64,000 nucleotides of DNA from F1-60-MAGs104 sp964355975 (GTDB taxonomy: Bacteria; Planctomycetota; Phycisphaerae; Phycisphaerales; SM1A02). Shown one piece after another: positions 25,623 through 33,601 of this stretch. Each line of letters starts with the position of its first letter. The first letter of the stretch is position 1. The stretch spans positions 1 through 64,000 of the forward strand of contig CAYHFW010000001.1 of NCBI GenBank assembly GCA_964355975.1, read 5' to 3'. The position numbers and the translations under genes were made by a program. The notes under the pieces are model-generated. The model did not search any database. It worked only from the letters and a program-made list of their open reading frames with translations, and was not told the origin of the DNA.

Positions 25623-27890
25623 GTGAAAGTGAAAGTCGTCGCTTCGATCTCACTTGTTGGCGCCTGCGCACTGCAAGCATCTGCGGGGATCACGTTGCTC
25701 GGCCCAACAACTCTGCCGTTGTCGCCGCTTGTGAACCCAACGCACGCGGCGGTTGCAGATCTCGACGGCAACGGCGTCGTCGACATCATCGTGAGTTCTC
25801 GTGACACCACTGGGCAGTTGGCTTTCTTGCGTGGCATCGGTGGCGGTGCCTTCGCCGCGTCAGAGTTCATCGCAGTCGGAGCGCCGACAGATTGGGTTGA
25901 GGTGCGCGAACTCACCGGAGATGGCATCCCAGACCTCATCGCAGCAGTGCGCTCGAATCACGGTCGACTTGCGTTGCTCACTGGGTTGGGAGGGGGGCTC
26001 TTCGCGAAGCCGCGCATGATTCTCGCGCAGCGCAATCCATCGAAGGTGATAGTGCGCGACCTCGATGGCGACGGCGACCTCGACGCTGCAGTGGCGAACT
26101 ATGGCTCTGGAACTGTCGAAGTGTGGAAGTGGGATGCAACACAGCAGTTTCAACCAGCACAGGTCATCGCAACGCAACCGTGGGCGACTGCAGTTCCCTT
26201 TCCATTCTGCATCGTCGCCGCCGACTTCGATGGCGACTCAGACATAGACATCGCAACGGCTTCGACTGGGGGATCGGCCGTCGCGATCATGCGAAACAAT
26301 GGGGCGGGGGTGTTTGCGCAAGGCGAGTCGTGGCAAGCGCCGATCGTCGCGAAAGAGCGCGTCGCGATCTCAAACATCGTCGAGGCAGACATCGATCTCG
26401 ATGGCGACAATGACATTCTCTCCAATGGGCTGTTGCTGAACTCACCCAATGTGACCGTCGTGTGGGTCAACGATGGAACTGGGCAATTCGGTGAGAAGGT
26501 GCTTCGAGTCGGCGGGACTGAAGGCTATTCATGGACCGTCAATTCTGCCGACATGGATGGCGACGGCGACCGCGATGTGCTCATGGGTTCGGCGCTGCCT
26601 GGCAAGTTGACGATCGCCGAAGTCTCAGGATCGACTGGCGGCGAGTTTGTGCATGTCACTTCGAAGGCGGCCGGCACATTTCTGCGCGACATGACTCTCG
26701 TTGATATCGACAGTGATGCAGATACTGACATCGTTGCGGTCGACATCGCTGCGCACACCGTGATGATTTATCGAAACACTTCGGGTGGAGTCGCAGATGG
26801 TCCGCCGACACCGCCTCCATCCGATTCGTCGCCGATTTTTACGAACGCATCGGCGGCATCCCAGTGGCTCGCGCAGTGGCAGGATGACGCCGAGTCATTC
26901 GGCAGCGCAGTGCCGCCAGCGTGCGGGGCGGGTGCTGGACTCTGCGAAGAACCGCACGAAACACCAGGATGCGTGCGCACTCTCTGCTGTCAGGCTGTGT
27001 GCGAATTCAATCCCATCTGCTGTGAGGTCGCATGGGATCAGTCGTGCGTCGATGCCGAAGGCGAACTCTGCGATGATTACAACTGTCCCAGCGCAGGCGC
27101 GTGTGATGCCTTTCACCCCTCGGCGGGTTGCGATGACGAATCGTGTTGTTCGTTTCTCTGCACGTTCGACGCCTTCTGCTGTTACGCGATCTGGGATGAA
27201 GTCTGCGCGCGTGAAGCCGCTGCTCTGTGCGGTGCATCACCCTGTTCGATTGGGCACGATCCTGCCGCAGTTGAACTTACTGAGATTTGCTACCAGCGCA
27301 TCGACGAGGGATGCAATAAGGTCGGCGCCGCTGCGACACTCGTCGCGTGTGGACGGAAGTATGAGTCGACTATCTCGACTGAGTCAACGCGCGATACAGA
27401 TTGGTTTCGACTCGATGCGCTGACATGCCACGCCGAGCTCGCCATCACGAGCGAGTTTCCGCTGCTCGCAATCATTCTGCGCGGCGCGTGCGATGGTCCG
27501 CTGCAAGTGATCGACACTCTTGAGGTGCCCCAGTGCACCACGCGTTCAATCACACTCGCCGGGTCGAGCGATTGGCTCGTCATCGGCGCGGCGACGGCAG
27601 ATCGCCCATTTCGCACTGCCTTTTCGTGTGACATCGAAGATCCAGATGCTCCGCCGCCAGGGCCCGATGACCCTCCGTATGTGCCGAGTTTCTTTGGACT
27701 GCATTACCGTGTCTCAGTCGCCCCGCACATCGTGAGCGGCGACATCAATCGGGATGGCATCGTGAACGGCAATGATCTCGCAGCACTTCTAAGCGGTTGG
27801 GGCGGGGCGGGTGCAGCCGATCTCGATGGAAGCGGCGTGGTCGATGGACTCGATCTCGCCACACTGCTATCGAACTGGGGGGGGAGTTAG
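25623..27890 (+). CDS. Secreted FG-GAP/VCBS protein with Cys-rich repeats and dockerin-like tail
   Basis: 755 residues from a GTG at 25623; the ATG 5 bases earlier is in another frame. After a signal peptide comes an integrin-like FG-GAP propeller with at least six Ca loops (such as DLDGDGDLDAAVA and DMDGDGDRDVLMG). Two Cys-rich repeats of about 40 residues follow, with spacing C-x4-CC-x3-C-x5-CC-x3-WD-x2-C. Next is a beta domain, then a dockerin-like pair at the end (DINRDGIVNGNDL, DLDGSGVVDGLDL, each with LLSxWG). Expected to be a surface or secreted adhesion-type protein. Repeats A and B follow directly after the stop. Confidence 0.88.
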   Translation: MKVKVVASISLVGACALQASAGITLLGPTTLPLSPLVNPTHAAVADLDGNGVVDIIVSSRDTTGQLAFLRGIGGGAFAASEFIAVGAPTDWVEVRELTGDGIPDLIAAVRSNHGRLALLTGLGGGLFAKPRMILAQRNPSKVIVRDLDGDGDLDAAVANYGSGTVEVWKWDATQQFQPAQVIATQPWATAVPFPFCIVAADFDGDSDIDIATASTGGSAVAIMRNNGAGVFAQGESWQAPIVAKERVAISNIVEADIDLDGDNDILSNGLLLNSPNVTVVWVNDGTGQFGEKVLRVGGTEGYSWTVNSADMDGDGDRDVLMGSALPGKLTIAEVSGSTGGEFVHVTSKAAGTFLRDMTLVDIDSDADTDIVAVDIAAHTVMIYRNTSGGVADGPPTPPPSDSSPIFTNASAASQWLAQWQDDAESFGSAVPPACGAGAGLCEEPHETPGCVRTLCCQAVCEFNPICCEVAWDQSCVDAEGELCDDYNCPSAGACDAFHPSAGCDDESCCSFLCTFDAFCCYAIWDEVCAREAAALCGASPCSIGHDPAAVELTEICYQRIDEGCNKVGAAATLVACGRKYESTISTESTRDTDWFRLDALTCHAELAITSEFPLLAIILRGACDGPLQVIDTLEVPQCTTRSITLAGSSDWLVIGAATADRPFRTAFSCDIEDPDAPPPGPDDPPYVPSFFGLHYRVSVAPHIVSGDINRDGIVNGNDLAALLSGWGGAGAADLDGSGVVDGLDLATLLSNWGGS

Positions 27891-27918
27891 CAGCTGCTGA
27901 GATTGTTGTGGCATATCT

Positions 27919-27969
27919 CGTTCTTTGGAAGGAATGACCCGCTCAGCGATGCGTTCTTTCCAAAGAACG
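27919..27969. repeat. Hairpin repeat B, copy 2
   Basis: 51 bp with perfect arms CGTTCTTTGGAA / TTCCAAAGAACG. It differs from the 13205 copy mainly in the loop (ACCCGCTCAGCGATGCG). Confidence 0.9.
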
Positions 27970-28022
27970 GCTGCGCGCGCGAGCCGGCAGCGCGCAATCC
28001 CAAGCCAATCAGAAAGTGCGAG

Positions 28023-28118
28023 CGCGGCGGAATGCTTCACTCGGCGCTCAAACAGCCCTCGCCGAGCTGCGCAGACTTGCTCGACTCGGGAACTCGCGCG
28101 AGCGAAGATTCCGCCGCG
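28023..28118 (+). repeat. Repeat element A, copy 4
   Basis: 96 bp, subfamily I, with an extra base in the left arm (AATGCTTC), the shortened CTCGCGCGAGC right part and the perfect CTCGGCG/CGCCGAG internal stem. It sits 53 bp after hairpin B, with no B downstream. Confidence 0.9.
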
Positions 28119-28202
28119 AGTGCGCAAGTGAGTGACGGCAAGACACCAAGACCCAATCCAACAAGACAGCGTGAGTGCGCAAGCGGCAAACGTCGTACAA
28201 GA

Positions 28203-28223
28203 ATTCCTTCCTTCGGAAGGAAT
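28203..28223. other. 9-bp-stem hairpin
   Basis: Arms ATTCCTTCC and GGAAGGAAT with a 3-base loop. The right arm resembles the GGAAGGAATG inside hairpin B, so it may be a relic of that family. It lies about 60 bases beyond the stop of the convergent DUF1476 gene; a role as terminator is possible but no T-run follows. Confidence 0.5.
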
Positions 28224-28283
28224 GGCCAACGTACCGCCGAGATCAGACGGACACCCCAATGCGCCACAATGTCCGCAGCCGAA

Positions 28284-28607
28284 TCAACCCTCTTTGGCAG
28301 TCTGTTCAGCTGCGACTTGGTAGCAGCGCGTCATCTCGGTGCGCACTTCATCGTTGCTCACCGTGACCCCTCGGCTCTTGAGGTCGGCGACGATTTTGGC
28401 AAGCACATCGGCATCGCCTGGTGTCTTGAGATCAGATTGAATCAGTTCGGTCGCGTACGCGGCGATCTGGTCAGCCGTCATCTTGGCGCGCTCGCCAACC
28501 CACTGCGCAAGCAACTTGTTGCGTCGCGCCTCAGCGCGAAAACGCTTGGTTTCATCAAAGGCAAACTTGTTTTCGAGTGCATCTTCGCGTTGTGAAAAGC
28601 CCGACAT
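28284..28607 (-). CDS. DUF1476 / F1-ATPase zeta-inhibitor-like protein
   Basis: 107 residues, all helical. The sequence follows DUF1476 closely over its full length: FSQREDALENKFAFDETKRFRAEARRNKLLAQW at the start, AYATELIQSDLKTPGDADVLAKI in the middle and DLKSRGVTVSNDEVRTEM near the end. In Paracoccus and related alphaproteobacteria this family is the zeta subunit that inhibits F1-ATPase hydrolysis through its N terminus. Whether this copy does so is unknown; no ATP synthase gene is near. Presence outside alphaproteobacteria is unusual to my knowledge and suggests transfer. It is divergent from the mgtE-like gene, 65 bases apart. Confidence 0.85.
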   Translation of the reverse strand: MSGFSQREDALENKFAFDETKRFRAEARRNKLLAQWVGERAKMTADQIAAYATELIQSDLKTPGDADVLAKIVADLKSRGVTVSNDEVRTEMTRCYQVAAEQTAKEG

Positions 28608-28672
28608 GGTTCAATCTCCTAGTAGAAACTTCCATAGTATCGTTCGAAACTCGAAGCGGAAAGCGCTCCACA

Positions 28673-29734
28673 ATGAACACAATGCCGACGCAACCTTCAT
28701 CCACACCAGCCACTCAGCCCACCGCTGATGCTGGCACGGCAACAATCGGTTCGATGATGGATCCCGTGCACGCCGTCTTCTCGCCGACGCAAACGGTGGC
28801 CGAGGCGACAGAGCAGTTGCGCGAGCTCGTCAAGACCATGTTCGTGACGTATGGGTGGGTCTGCGATGCGCAGGGACGGTTGCTCGGAGTGCTCACGACC
28901 CGCGATCTGCTTCTCGCCGAGCGCACAACACGCCTCGAGCAGATCATGATTCGCAATCCGTTTTCGCTTCGGCCAGAACTTGGTTTAGTCGATGCAATGC
29001 GTGAGGTTGTCACACGGCACTATCCCGTTTACCCCGTCTGTGATGCGAGCGGCAAACTGATCGGTCTCATTCGCGGACAGAAGATGTTTGAGGCGCAAGC
29101 GATCGAAATCAGCGCGCAAACAGGAGCAATGGTGGGTGTCTCGAAAGAAGAGCGGCTCGCGACTCCGTGGTTAAAGAGTCTCATCTATCGACATCCGTGG
29201 TTGCAGCTCAACTTGCTGACAGCGTTTATTGCCGCTGCGGTCGTCGCGTTCTTTCAGGGCACGCTCGACTCGCTCGTCATTCTTGCGGTCTTTCTTCCGG
29301 TGCTCGCCGGTCAGTCGGGCAATACTGGATGCCAAGCTCTCGCCGTTGCACTGCGTGGGATGACACTCGGAGAACTCAAGCCAGGGCGTGAGCGAACGCT
29401 CGTGATCAAAGAAGCGCTGCTCGGAATCGCCAACGGCGCACTCGTTGGAATCACAGCAGGAATCGGCATGTACATCTTCGCACACATGCAGCCCAAGCCC
29501 GAAGACCCAACTCATATCTGGGCCGCTGACCGCGCCTTTCAACTCGCCTTGATCACATTTGTTGCGATGATCTGCAGTTGCATGATCAGTGGACTCTCGG
29601 GTGCGTTCATTCCACTCACGCTCAAGAAACTCGGCGCAGATCCGGCGACCGCGTCGAGCATTTTTCTGACGACTGCAACTGATGTGGCGAGCATGGGAAT
29701 TTTTCTAGGTCTCGCAACGATCTTCATTCGATAG
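28673..29734 (+). CDS. mgtE: Short MgtE-type Mg2+ transporter (CBS pair plus membrane domain)
   Basis: 353 residues from the ATG at 28673. Two CBS domains occupy about residues 18-145 (IGSMMDPVHAVF; LEQIMIRNPFSL), followed by the MgtE membrane domain of five helices with the signature PVLAGQSGNTGCQALA and the late TTATDVASMGIFLGLA, whose Asp lines the pore in known MgtE. The N-terminal superhelical MgtE_N domain of classical proteins is missing, so gating by Mg2+ would rest on the CBS pair alone. It should import Mg2+ (possibly Co2+) through the inner membrane. The 65-base upstream gap has no room for an M-box riboswitch. Confidence 0.9.
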   Translation: MNTMPTQPSSTPATQPTADAGTATIGSMMDPVHAVFSPTQTVAEATEQLRELVKTMFVTYGWVCDAQGRLLGVLTTRDLLLAERTTRLEQIMIRNPFSLRPELGLVDAMREVVTRHYPVYPVCDASGKLIGLIRGQKMFEAQAIEISAQTGAMVGVSKEERLATPWLKSLIYRHPWLQLNLLTAFIAAAVVAFFQGTLDSLVILAVFLPVLAGQSGNTGCQALAVALRGMTLGELKPGRERTLVIKEALLGIANGALVGITAGIGMYIFAHMQPKPEDPTHIWAADRAFQLALITFVAMICSCMISGLSGAFIPLTLKKLGADPATASSIFLTTATDVASMGIFLGLATIFIR

Positions 29735-29741
29735 AAAAGAA

Positions 29742-29772
29742 AAAGGGCCGAAGCCATTTGCTTCGACCCTTT
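29742..29772 (-). terminator. Terminator shared by mgtE-like gene and small membrane protein gene
   Basis: Stem AAAGGG-C-CGAAGC / GCTTCG-A-CCCTTT with a 5-base loop lies between the two convergent stops. Read on the minus strand it is followed by TTTTTCTTTTCT, a good T-tract; on the plus strand only CTTTC follows. It therefore best serves the minus-strand gene but can act both ways. Confidence 0.8.
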
Positions 29773-29802
29773 CGATCAATTGATCAGATTGCGTGAACGA
29801 AA

Positions 29803-30042
29803 TCAGGTGGTCGCGTTGCGCTTGGTGAAGACGCCGATGATCACGAGCAGCGCGATCAGTCCCACGAAGCCGCCACTACCGATCTGGTTGACGAAGCCCA
29901 TTAGATTGCTGGTGATGCCAGCAAAGAAACCAACGTTGTTCGATCCAAAGATGATCTGAACAAGAACGCCAAGTCCGATGAAAAGAAGCATGATGTCCAT
30001 GAGTTCACGGGCCCAACCTTTGATCCATGTGAATGCCTGCAT
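29803..30042 (-). CDS. Small two-helix membrane protein
   Basis: 79 residues with two hydrophobic segments (LMDIMLLFIGLGVLVQIIFG and GGFVGLIALLVIIGVF) joined by a Gly/Asn-rich loop. A strong AGGAG lies 8 bases before the ATG at 30042. No homologous family recognised. It stands alone: a terminator follows it and a stable hairpin (30071-30097) lies in its 5' region. Function unknown. Confidence 0.8.
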   Translation of the reverse strand: MQAFTWIKGWARELMDIMLLFIGLGVLVQIIFGSNNVGFFAGITSNLMGFVNQIGSGGFVGLIALLVIIGVFTKRNATT

Positions 30043-30070
30043 TTGTTAGCTCCTGGGGATTCTGATCTCT

Positions 30071-30097
30071 TGAGCCGCTGCACAATGCAACGGCTCA
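30071..30097. other. Stable hairpin upstream of small membrane protein gene
   Basis: TGAGCCG / CGGCTCA 7-bp stem with an inner TGC/GCA pairing, 28 bases upstream of the minus-strand start at 30042. No T-run follows. It could be a 5' leader structure of that transcript. In the rest of the 208-bp gap a second short stem, GAGGCT / AGCCTC (30213-30232), lies just before the ABC operon; no promoter is clear. Confidence 0.45.
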
Positions 30098-30250
30098 GGT
30101 GTTGTTATCGACCGATCACCAGAAAACCGCCAAGAAATGCGGGATTATTCATCGCAGGCCGTCATTCCATTCGCGAACGACTTGGCCTAACCGTCGATAT
30201 CTTGCGAAAAACGAGGCTTTTGCAGTAGCCTCGCGCTCGGTGACGCTGGC

Positions 30251-31003
30251 ATGACCGAACTCATCAATGCTCAAAATTTGCACAAGAGTTTCGGCGCAAT
30301 TCGTGCCGTCACCGGGGTCTCTCTGCGGGTGCAGGCGGGCGAAGTCGTTGGATTTCTCGGCCCAAACGGCGCTGGCAAGACAACGACGATGCGCATGCTC
30401 ACTGGGTTTCTTGATCCCACAGATGGGGAGATCATGATGGGTGGCTTCGTGCTGCGCGACAACCCCATCGCTGCGCGACGCACGTTTGGTTACTTGCCCG
30501 AAGGTGCGCCTGCATATCCAGAGATGACGGTGCGCGAGTACCTCACATTCATCGCGCGTGCGCGCGCGATTCCACAACGCGAAGTTCGTGCGCGGCTCGA
30601 TGATGTCGTGCAACGCATCCATCTCGGTGGTGTGATCGACCAGGTCATTGAGACACTTTCAAAGGGATTCAAGCGACGCGTTGGCATCGCACAGGCGCTC
30701 ATTCACGATCCTCCGATTCTCATCATGGACGAACCGACTGACGGACTCGATCCGAATCAGAAACATGAGGTTCGAGAACTCATTCGCGCGATGGGTTCGA
30801 CCAAGGCGATCGTGCTTTCGACACACATTCTTGAAGAGGTCGAAGCGGTGTGCACGCGCGCGGTCGTGATCGCGGCTGGGCGCGTGGTTTTCGACGGCAC
30901 GCCCGCCGAGTTCGAACAACAGGCGCCAGAAAGTGTGACTCGCAATCGGATGGACTGCGCCTTCCGAGCAATGACGGCGCGTGCGAGCGAGGTCGTGACG
31001 TGA
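30251..31003 (+). CDS. gldA: ABC transporter ATP-binding protein, GldA type
   Basis: 250 residues. Walker A GPNGAGKTTT at 37-46, Q-loop region, signature LSKGFKRRVGIAQAL and Walker B with D-loop (ILIMDEPTDGLDPNQ), then the switch His (LSTHILEEVE). The LSKG signature with GLDPNQ is typical of the GldA group of ABC-2 exporters linked to gldF and gldG. It energises the permease encoded next, whose GTG start overlaps its stop by 4 bases. It is the first gene of a four-gene operon. The cargo is unknown; gliding motility is known for Bacteroidetes members but should not be assumed here. Confidence 0.92.
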   Translation: MTELINAQNLHKSFGAIRAVTGVSLRVQAGEVVGFLGPNGAGKTTTMRMLTGFLDPTDGEIMMGGFVLRDNPIAARRTFGYLPEGAPAYPEMTVREYLTFIARARAIPQREVRARLDDVVQRIHLGGVIDQVIETLSKGFKRRVGIAQALIHDPPILIMDEPTDGLDPNQKHEVRELIRAMGSTKAIVLSTHILEEVEAVCTRAVVIAAGRVVFDGTPAEFEQQAPESVTRNRMDCAFRAMTARASEVVT

Positions 31004-31734
31004 ACGCGTGCGCCACCATTTTTCGCCGTGAATTCAGCAGTTACTTTGCAACACCACTTGCCGCAGTGGTCCTCGTGGTCTTTCTCTTTCTCGCGGGCAT
31101 TTTTACTTTTTCGATGGGTTCACTCTTCGAGCGAGGGCAAGCAGATCTTCGACCGTTCTTTCAGTTTGTTCCGTGGCTCTTTCTCTTTCTCGCCCCAGCG
31201 CTCTCGATGCGATTATGGGCTGAAGAGAGGCGGCTTGGGACGATTGAAGTGCTCACGACGCTTCCGCTCGGGATCGCGCAGGCAGTCACAGGAAAGTTTC
31301 TTGCAGCGTGGCTCTTTGCGTTGGTCGCACTCGCGCTCACGTTTCCGATCTGGGTCACAGTCTCGTGGCTTGGCGATCCCGATCAGGGGGCGATCGTCGC
31401 GGGGTATCTCGCATCTGGCATGGTCGCGGGCATTTTTCTCGGCATCGGATCACTCGTCTCGGCGATGACCAAGAACCAGGTCATCGCATTCGTTGTAACA
31501 GTGGTCTTGTGTTTTCTTGCGCTGCTCACAGGTTTTCCGGTCGTGCTCGATTTCTTTCGCGGATGGCTCTCGGGCGATGCGATCAATCTCGTCGCGGGAG
31601 TGAGCGTGCTCACGCACTTCTCGAGCCTGATGCGTGGAGTGATCGAGGTACGTGATGTTGTGTACTTCGCCACCGCGATCTTCGCGCTGCTCGCAGCGAC
31701 TTCGCTTGTGGTCGATTGGAGAAAGAGCGCCTGA
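31000..31734 (+). CDS. gldF: ABC-2 type permease, GldF type
   Basis: 244 residues with six membrane helices. The GTG at 31000 overlaps the ATPase stop as GTGA. Family landmarks: FRREFSSYFATPLAAVVLVVFLFLAGIFTF at the start, MRLWAEERRLGTIEVLLTLP-like core (LGTIEVLTTLPLG) and the late HFSSLMRGVIEVRDVVYF. It forms the membrane channel for the ATPase before it. Confidence 0.92.
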   Translation: MNACATIFRREFSSYFATPLAAVVLVVFLFLAGIFTFSMGSLFERGQADLRPFFQFVPWLFLFLAPALSMRLWAEERRLGTIEVLTTLPLGIAQAVTGKFLAAWLFALVALALTFPIWVTVSWLGDPDQGAIVAGYLASGMVAGIFLGIGSLVSAMTKNQVIAFVVTVVLCFLALLTGFPVVLDFFRGWLSGDAINLVAGVSVLTHFSSLMRGVIEVRDVVYFATAIFALLAATSLVVDWRKSA

Positions 31735-31735
31735 T

Positions 31736-33601
31736 ATGAAGCGGATCAACAGACGATCGACCGCGATGTTGGGGTGCACACTCTTGCTCGCGGGATGGCT
31801 CGTCGTGCAGGCGATCTTCTCGTCGTTCACGCTGCCGCTGAGAATCGATCTCACCCAAGGGTCGCTCTACACGCTCTCGCCGGCAACGCGCGCGATGCTC
31901 GAGAGTCTCGACGAGCCGGTACGGATCGACTTTTTCTATTCGGCCGATGCGGCGAAAGACATCGCGGTGCTTCGCAATCACGCGATTCGCGTGCAGGAGT
32001 TTCTTGAAGAGCTCGCGCGCGCATCGCATGGCCGAGTCGAAGTGCATGTGGTCGATCCGCTGCCTTTTTCAGAGGCTGAGGATGCCGCGACCGCCGCAGG
32101 AATCGCGCCAATTCAAGCAGACGGCTCAGGGCGGCAGTTGATGCTCGGGTTGCTCATCTCTGGGTCGACCGATCGGCGAGAGGGAATCCCATATCTGAAC
32201 CCTTCGGATGAGGCGTATCTCGAATATGACGTCTCGCGTGCGATTGTGAATGTCTCGCGCGCCACGCGTGCTCGTGTTGCGCTGATTACGAGTTTGCCAC
32301 TCGATTCGAGTTTTGATCCACAGGGCAAGCGGATGGCACCGCCATGGCAGGTGCTCGTTCAACTTCGCAATCTCTTCGAGGTCGAAGTCGTTGCAGCGGA
32401 CGCCGAAAAACTGCCAGAGAACTTCGACGCGCTTGTGATCGCGCATCCAAAGGGTCTTGGCGAAAAATTGCTTCGCGCAATCGATGGGTATGCGGTGGGG
32501 GGTGGAAAGATCTTGATGTTTCTCGACCCCTACTGCGAATCGGACGCACAGGCAGCGGGAGCGATGGGATTTGGTGCGGGTGGCGGCGCGAGTGATCTCG
32601 GCGCGCTTCCAGCAGCGTGGGGAATTGGATGGACCCCTGGCGCGGTTGTTGCCGATCGCACCTATGCACAGCGTGTGCGCGCGCGGTCGCAATCTGGACT
32701 CGCAACGGTTGATTACGTTGCGTGGCTCTTGCTGACGAAAGACGCGATTCTCAAAGAAGATCCTGCATACGGCGCGCTCGCCAACATCGTGATGCTCTCT
32801 GCGGGCAGTCTCTCGGCGAAAACAGGTGGATCGCTTGAGATGACCAATCTCATCGAGAGTTCGTTCGACACGATGATGATCGATGGATCGAAACTCGGAG
32901 CATTCGCTGACCCTGCAGCACTGCTGCGTGAGTTCGTCTCAACCAATCAGCGTCACGCGCTCGCGGCGCGATTCGTTGGACCAGTGAAGAGTGCGTACTT
33001 CGACCCCAACGCATCGCTCGTCGATTCGCCGCCAACCCGTTCCGCGACGATCGTCGTGGTCGCCGATGCAGACTTGCTTCGAAATGAAGCGTGGACCCAA
33101 GAGGAGCGCCTCGGTTCGTTGAGCCTCGGTTGGCGCCCATTCGCCGATAACGGGTCGTTACTCATCAATGCAGTCGAACAACTTTGTGGCGACAACGCAC
33201 TGCTCTCGCTTCGTGCGCGCGGATCGAGCCAGCGTCCTTTCGATATTGTGCGTGACTTGCAGCGGGCGGCTGAAGAGCGTTACCGCGCGCGCGAACAAGA
33301 ACTGACCGCGCTGATCACTGCATCGCAAACACGAATCAACGAGATTCAGAAGCAGAAGAGTCCCGATCAAATGCTTCTCCTGACGAGTGAGCAGCAGACG
33401 CAACTCGTTGCGCTTCAGCGCGAGATGGGAGACGCGCGCAAAGAACTTCGCCAGGTGCAATTCAGTCTGCGCGAAGAGGTCGAGTCGCTTGGCCACCGCT
33501 TGATGTTGTTGAATGTCGTCGTCTGGCCGATTGTGGTCGCAGTCATCGCGGTTGGATGGGGATTGCGCCGCTCATTCTTTATGACGAGGGTCGCTCGATG
33601 A
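31736..33601 (+). CDS. gldG: GldG-like membrane-anchored periplasmic protein
   Basis: 621 residues. It starts at ATG 31736, one base after the permease stop. A first membrane helix (MLGCTLLLAGWLVVQAIFSSF) is followed by the family opening RIDLTQGSLYTLSPATRAMLESLDEPVRIDFFYS, then a large Rossmann-like domain (about 180-480). A coiled coil follows (about 525-595), then a last membrane helix (NVVVWPIVVAVIAVGWGLRR). This is the GldG/DUF7088-Gld substrate-binding type subunit of the ABC complex formed with the two preceding genes. The substrate is unknown. Confidence 0.9.
   Translation: MKRINRRSTAMLGCTLLLAGWLVVQAIFSSFTLPLRIDLTQGSLYTLSPATRAMLESLDEPVRIDFFYSADAAKDIAVLRNHAIRVQEFLEELARASHGRVEVHVVDPLPFSEAEDAATAAGIAPIQADGSGRQLMLGLLISGSTDRREGIPYLNPSDEAYLEYDVSRAIVNVSRATRARVALITSLPLDSSFDPQGKRMAPPWQVLVQLRNLFEVEVVAADAEKLPENFDALVIAHPKGLGEKLLRAIDGYAVGGGKILMFLDPYCESDAQAAGAMGFGAGGGASDLGALPAAWGIGWTPGAVVADRTYAQRVRARSQSGLATVDYVAWLLLTKDAILKEDPAYGALANIVMLSAGSLSAKTGGSLEMTNLIESSFDTMMIDGSKLGAFADPAALLREFVSTNQRHALAARFVGPVKSAYFDPNASLVDSPPTRSATIVVVADADLLRNEAWTQEERLGSLSLGWRPFADNGSLLINAVEQLCGDNALLSLRARGSSQRPFDIVRDLQRAAEERYRAREQELTALITASQTRINEIQKQKSPDQMLLLTSEQQTQLVALQREMGDARKELRQVQFSLREEVESLGHRLMLLNVVVWPIVVAVIAVGWGLRRSFFMTRVAR

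Larger units (their letters stand above)
27891..28283. other. 393-bp repeat-rich gap between convergent genes
   Basis: Between the FG-GAP gene and the DUF1476 gene lie one hairpin B, one element A in the reverse order to other loci (B first), and a 9-bp-stem hairpin at 28203-28223. The bases between B and A (near 27970-28022) show the GCRATCC...CCA motif that follows B elsewhere. No gene is seen. Confidence 0.8.

Noticed and set aside
25618..25804. ATG-started frame at 25618 as the start of the FG-GAP gene
   Set aside because: It is in a different frame; the GTG at 25623 gives the signal peptide and the Ca loops.
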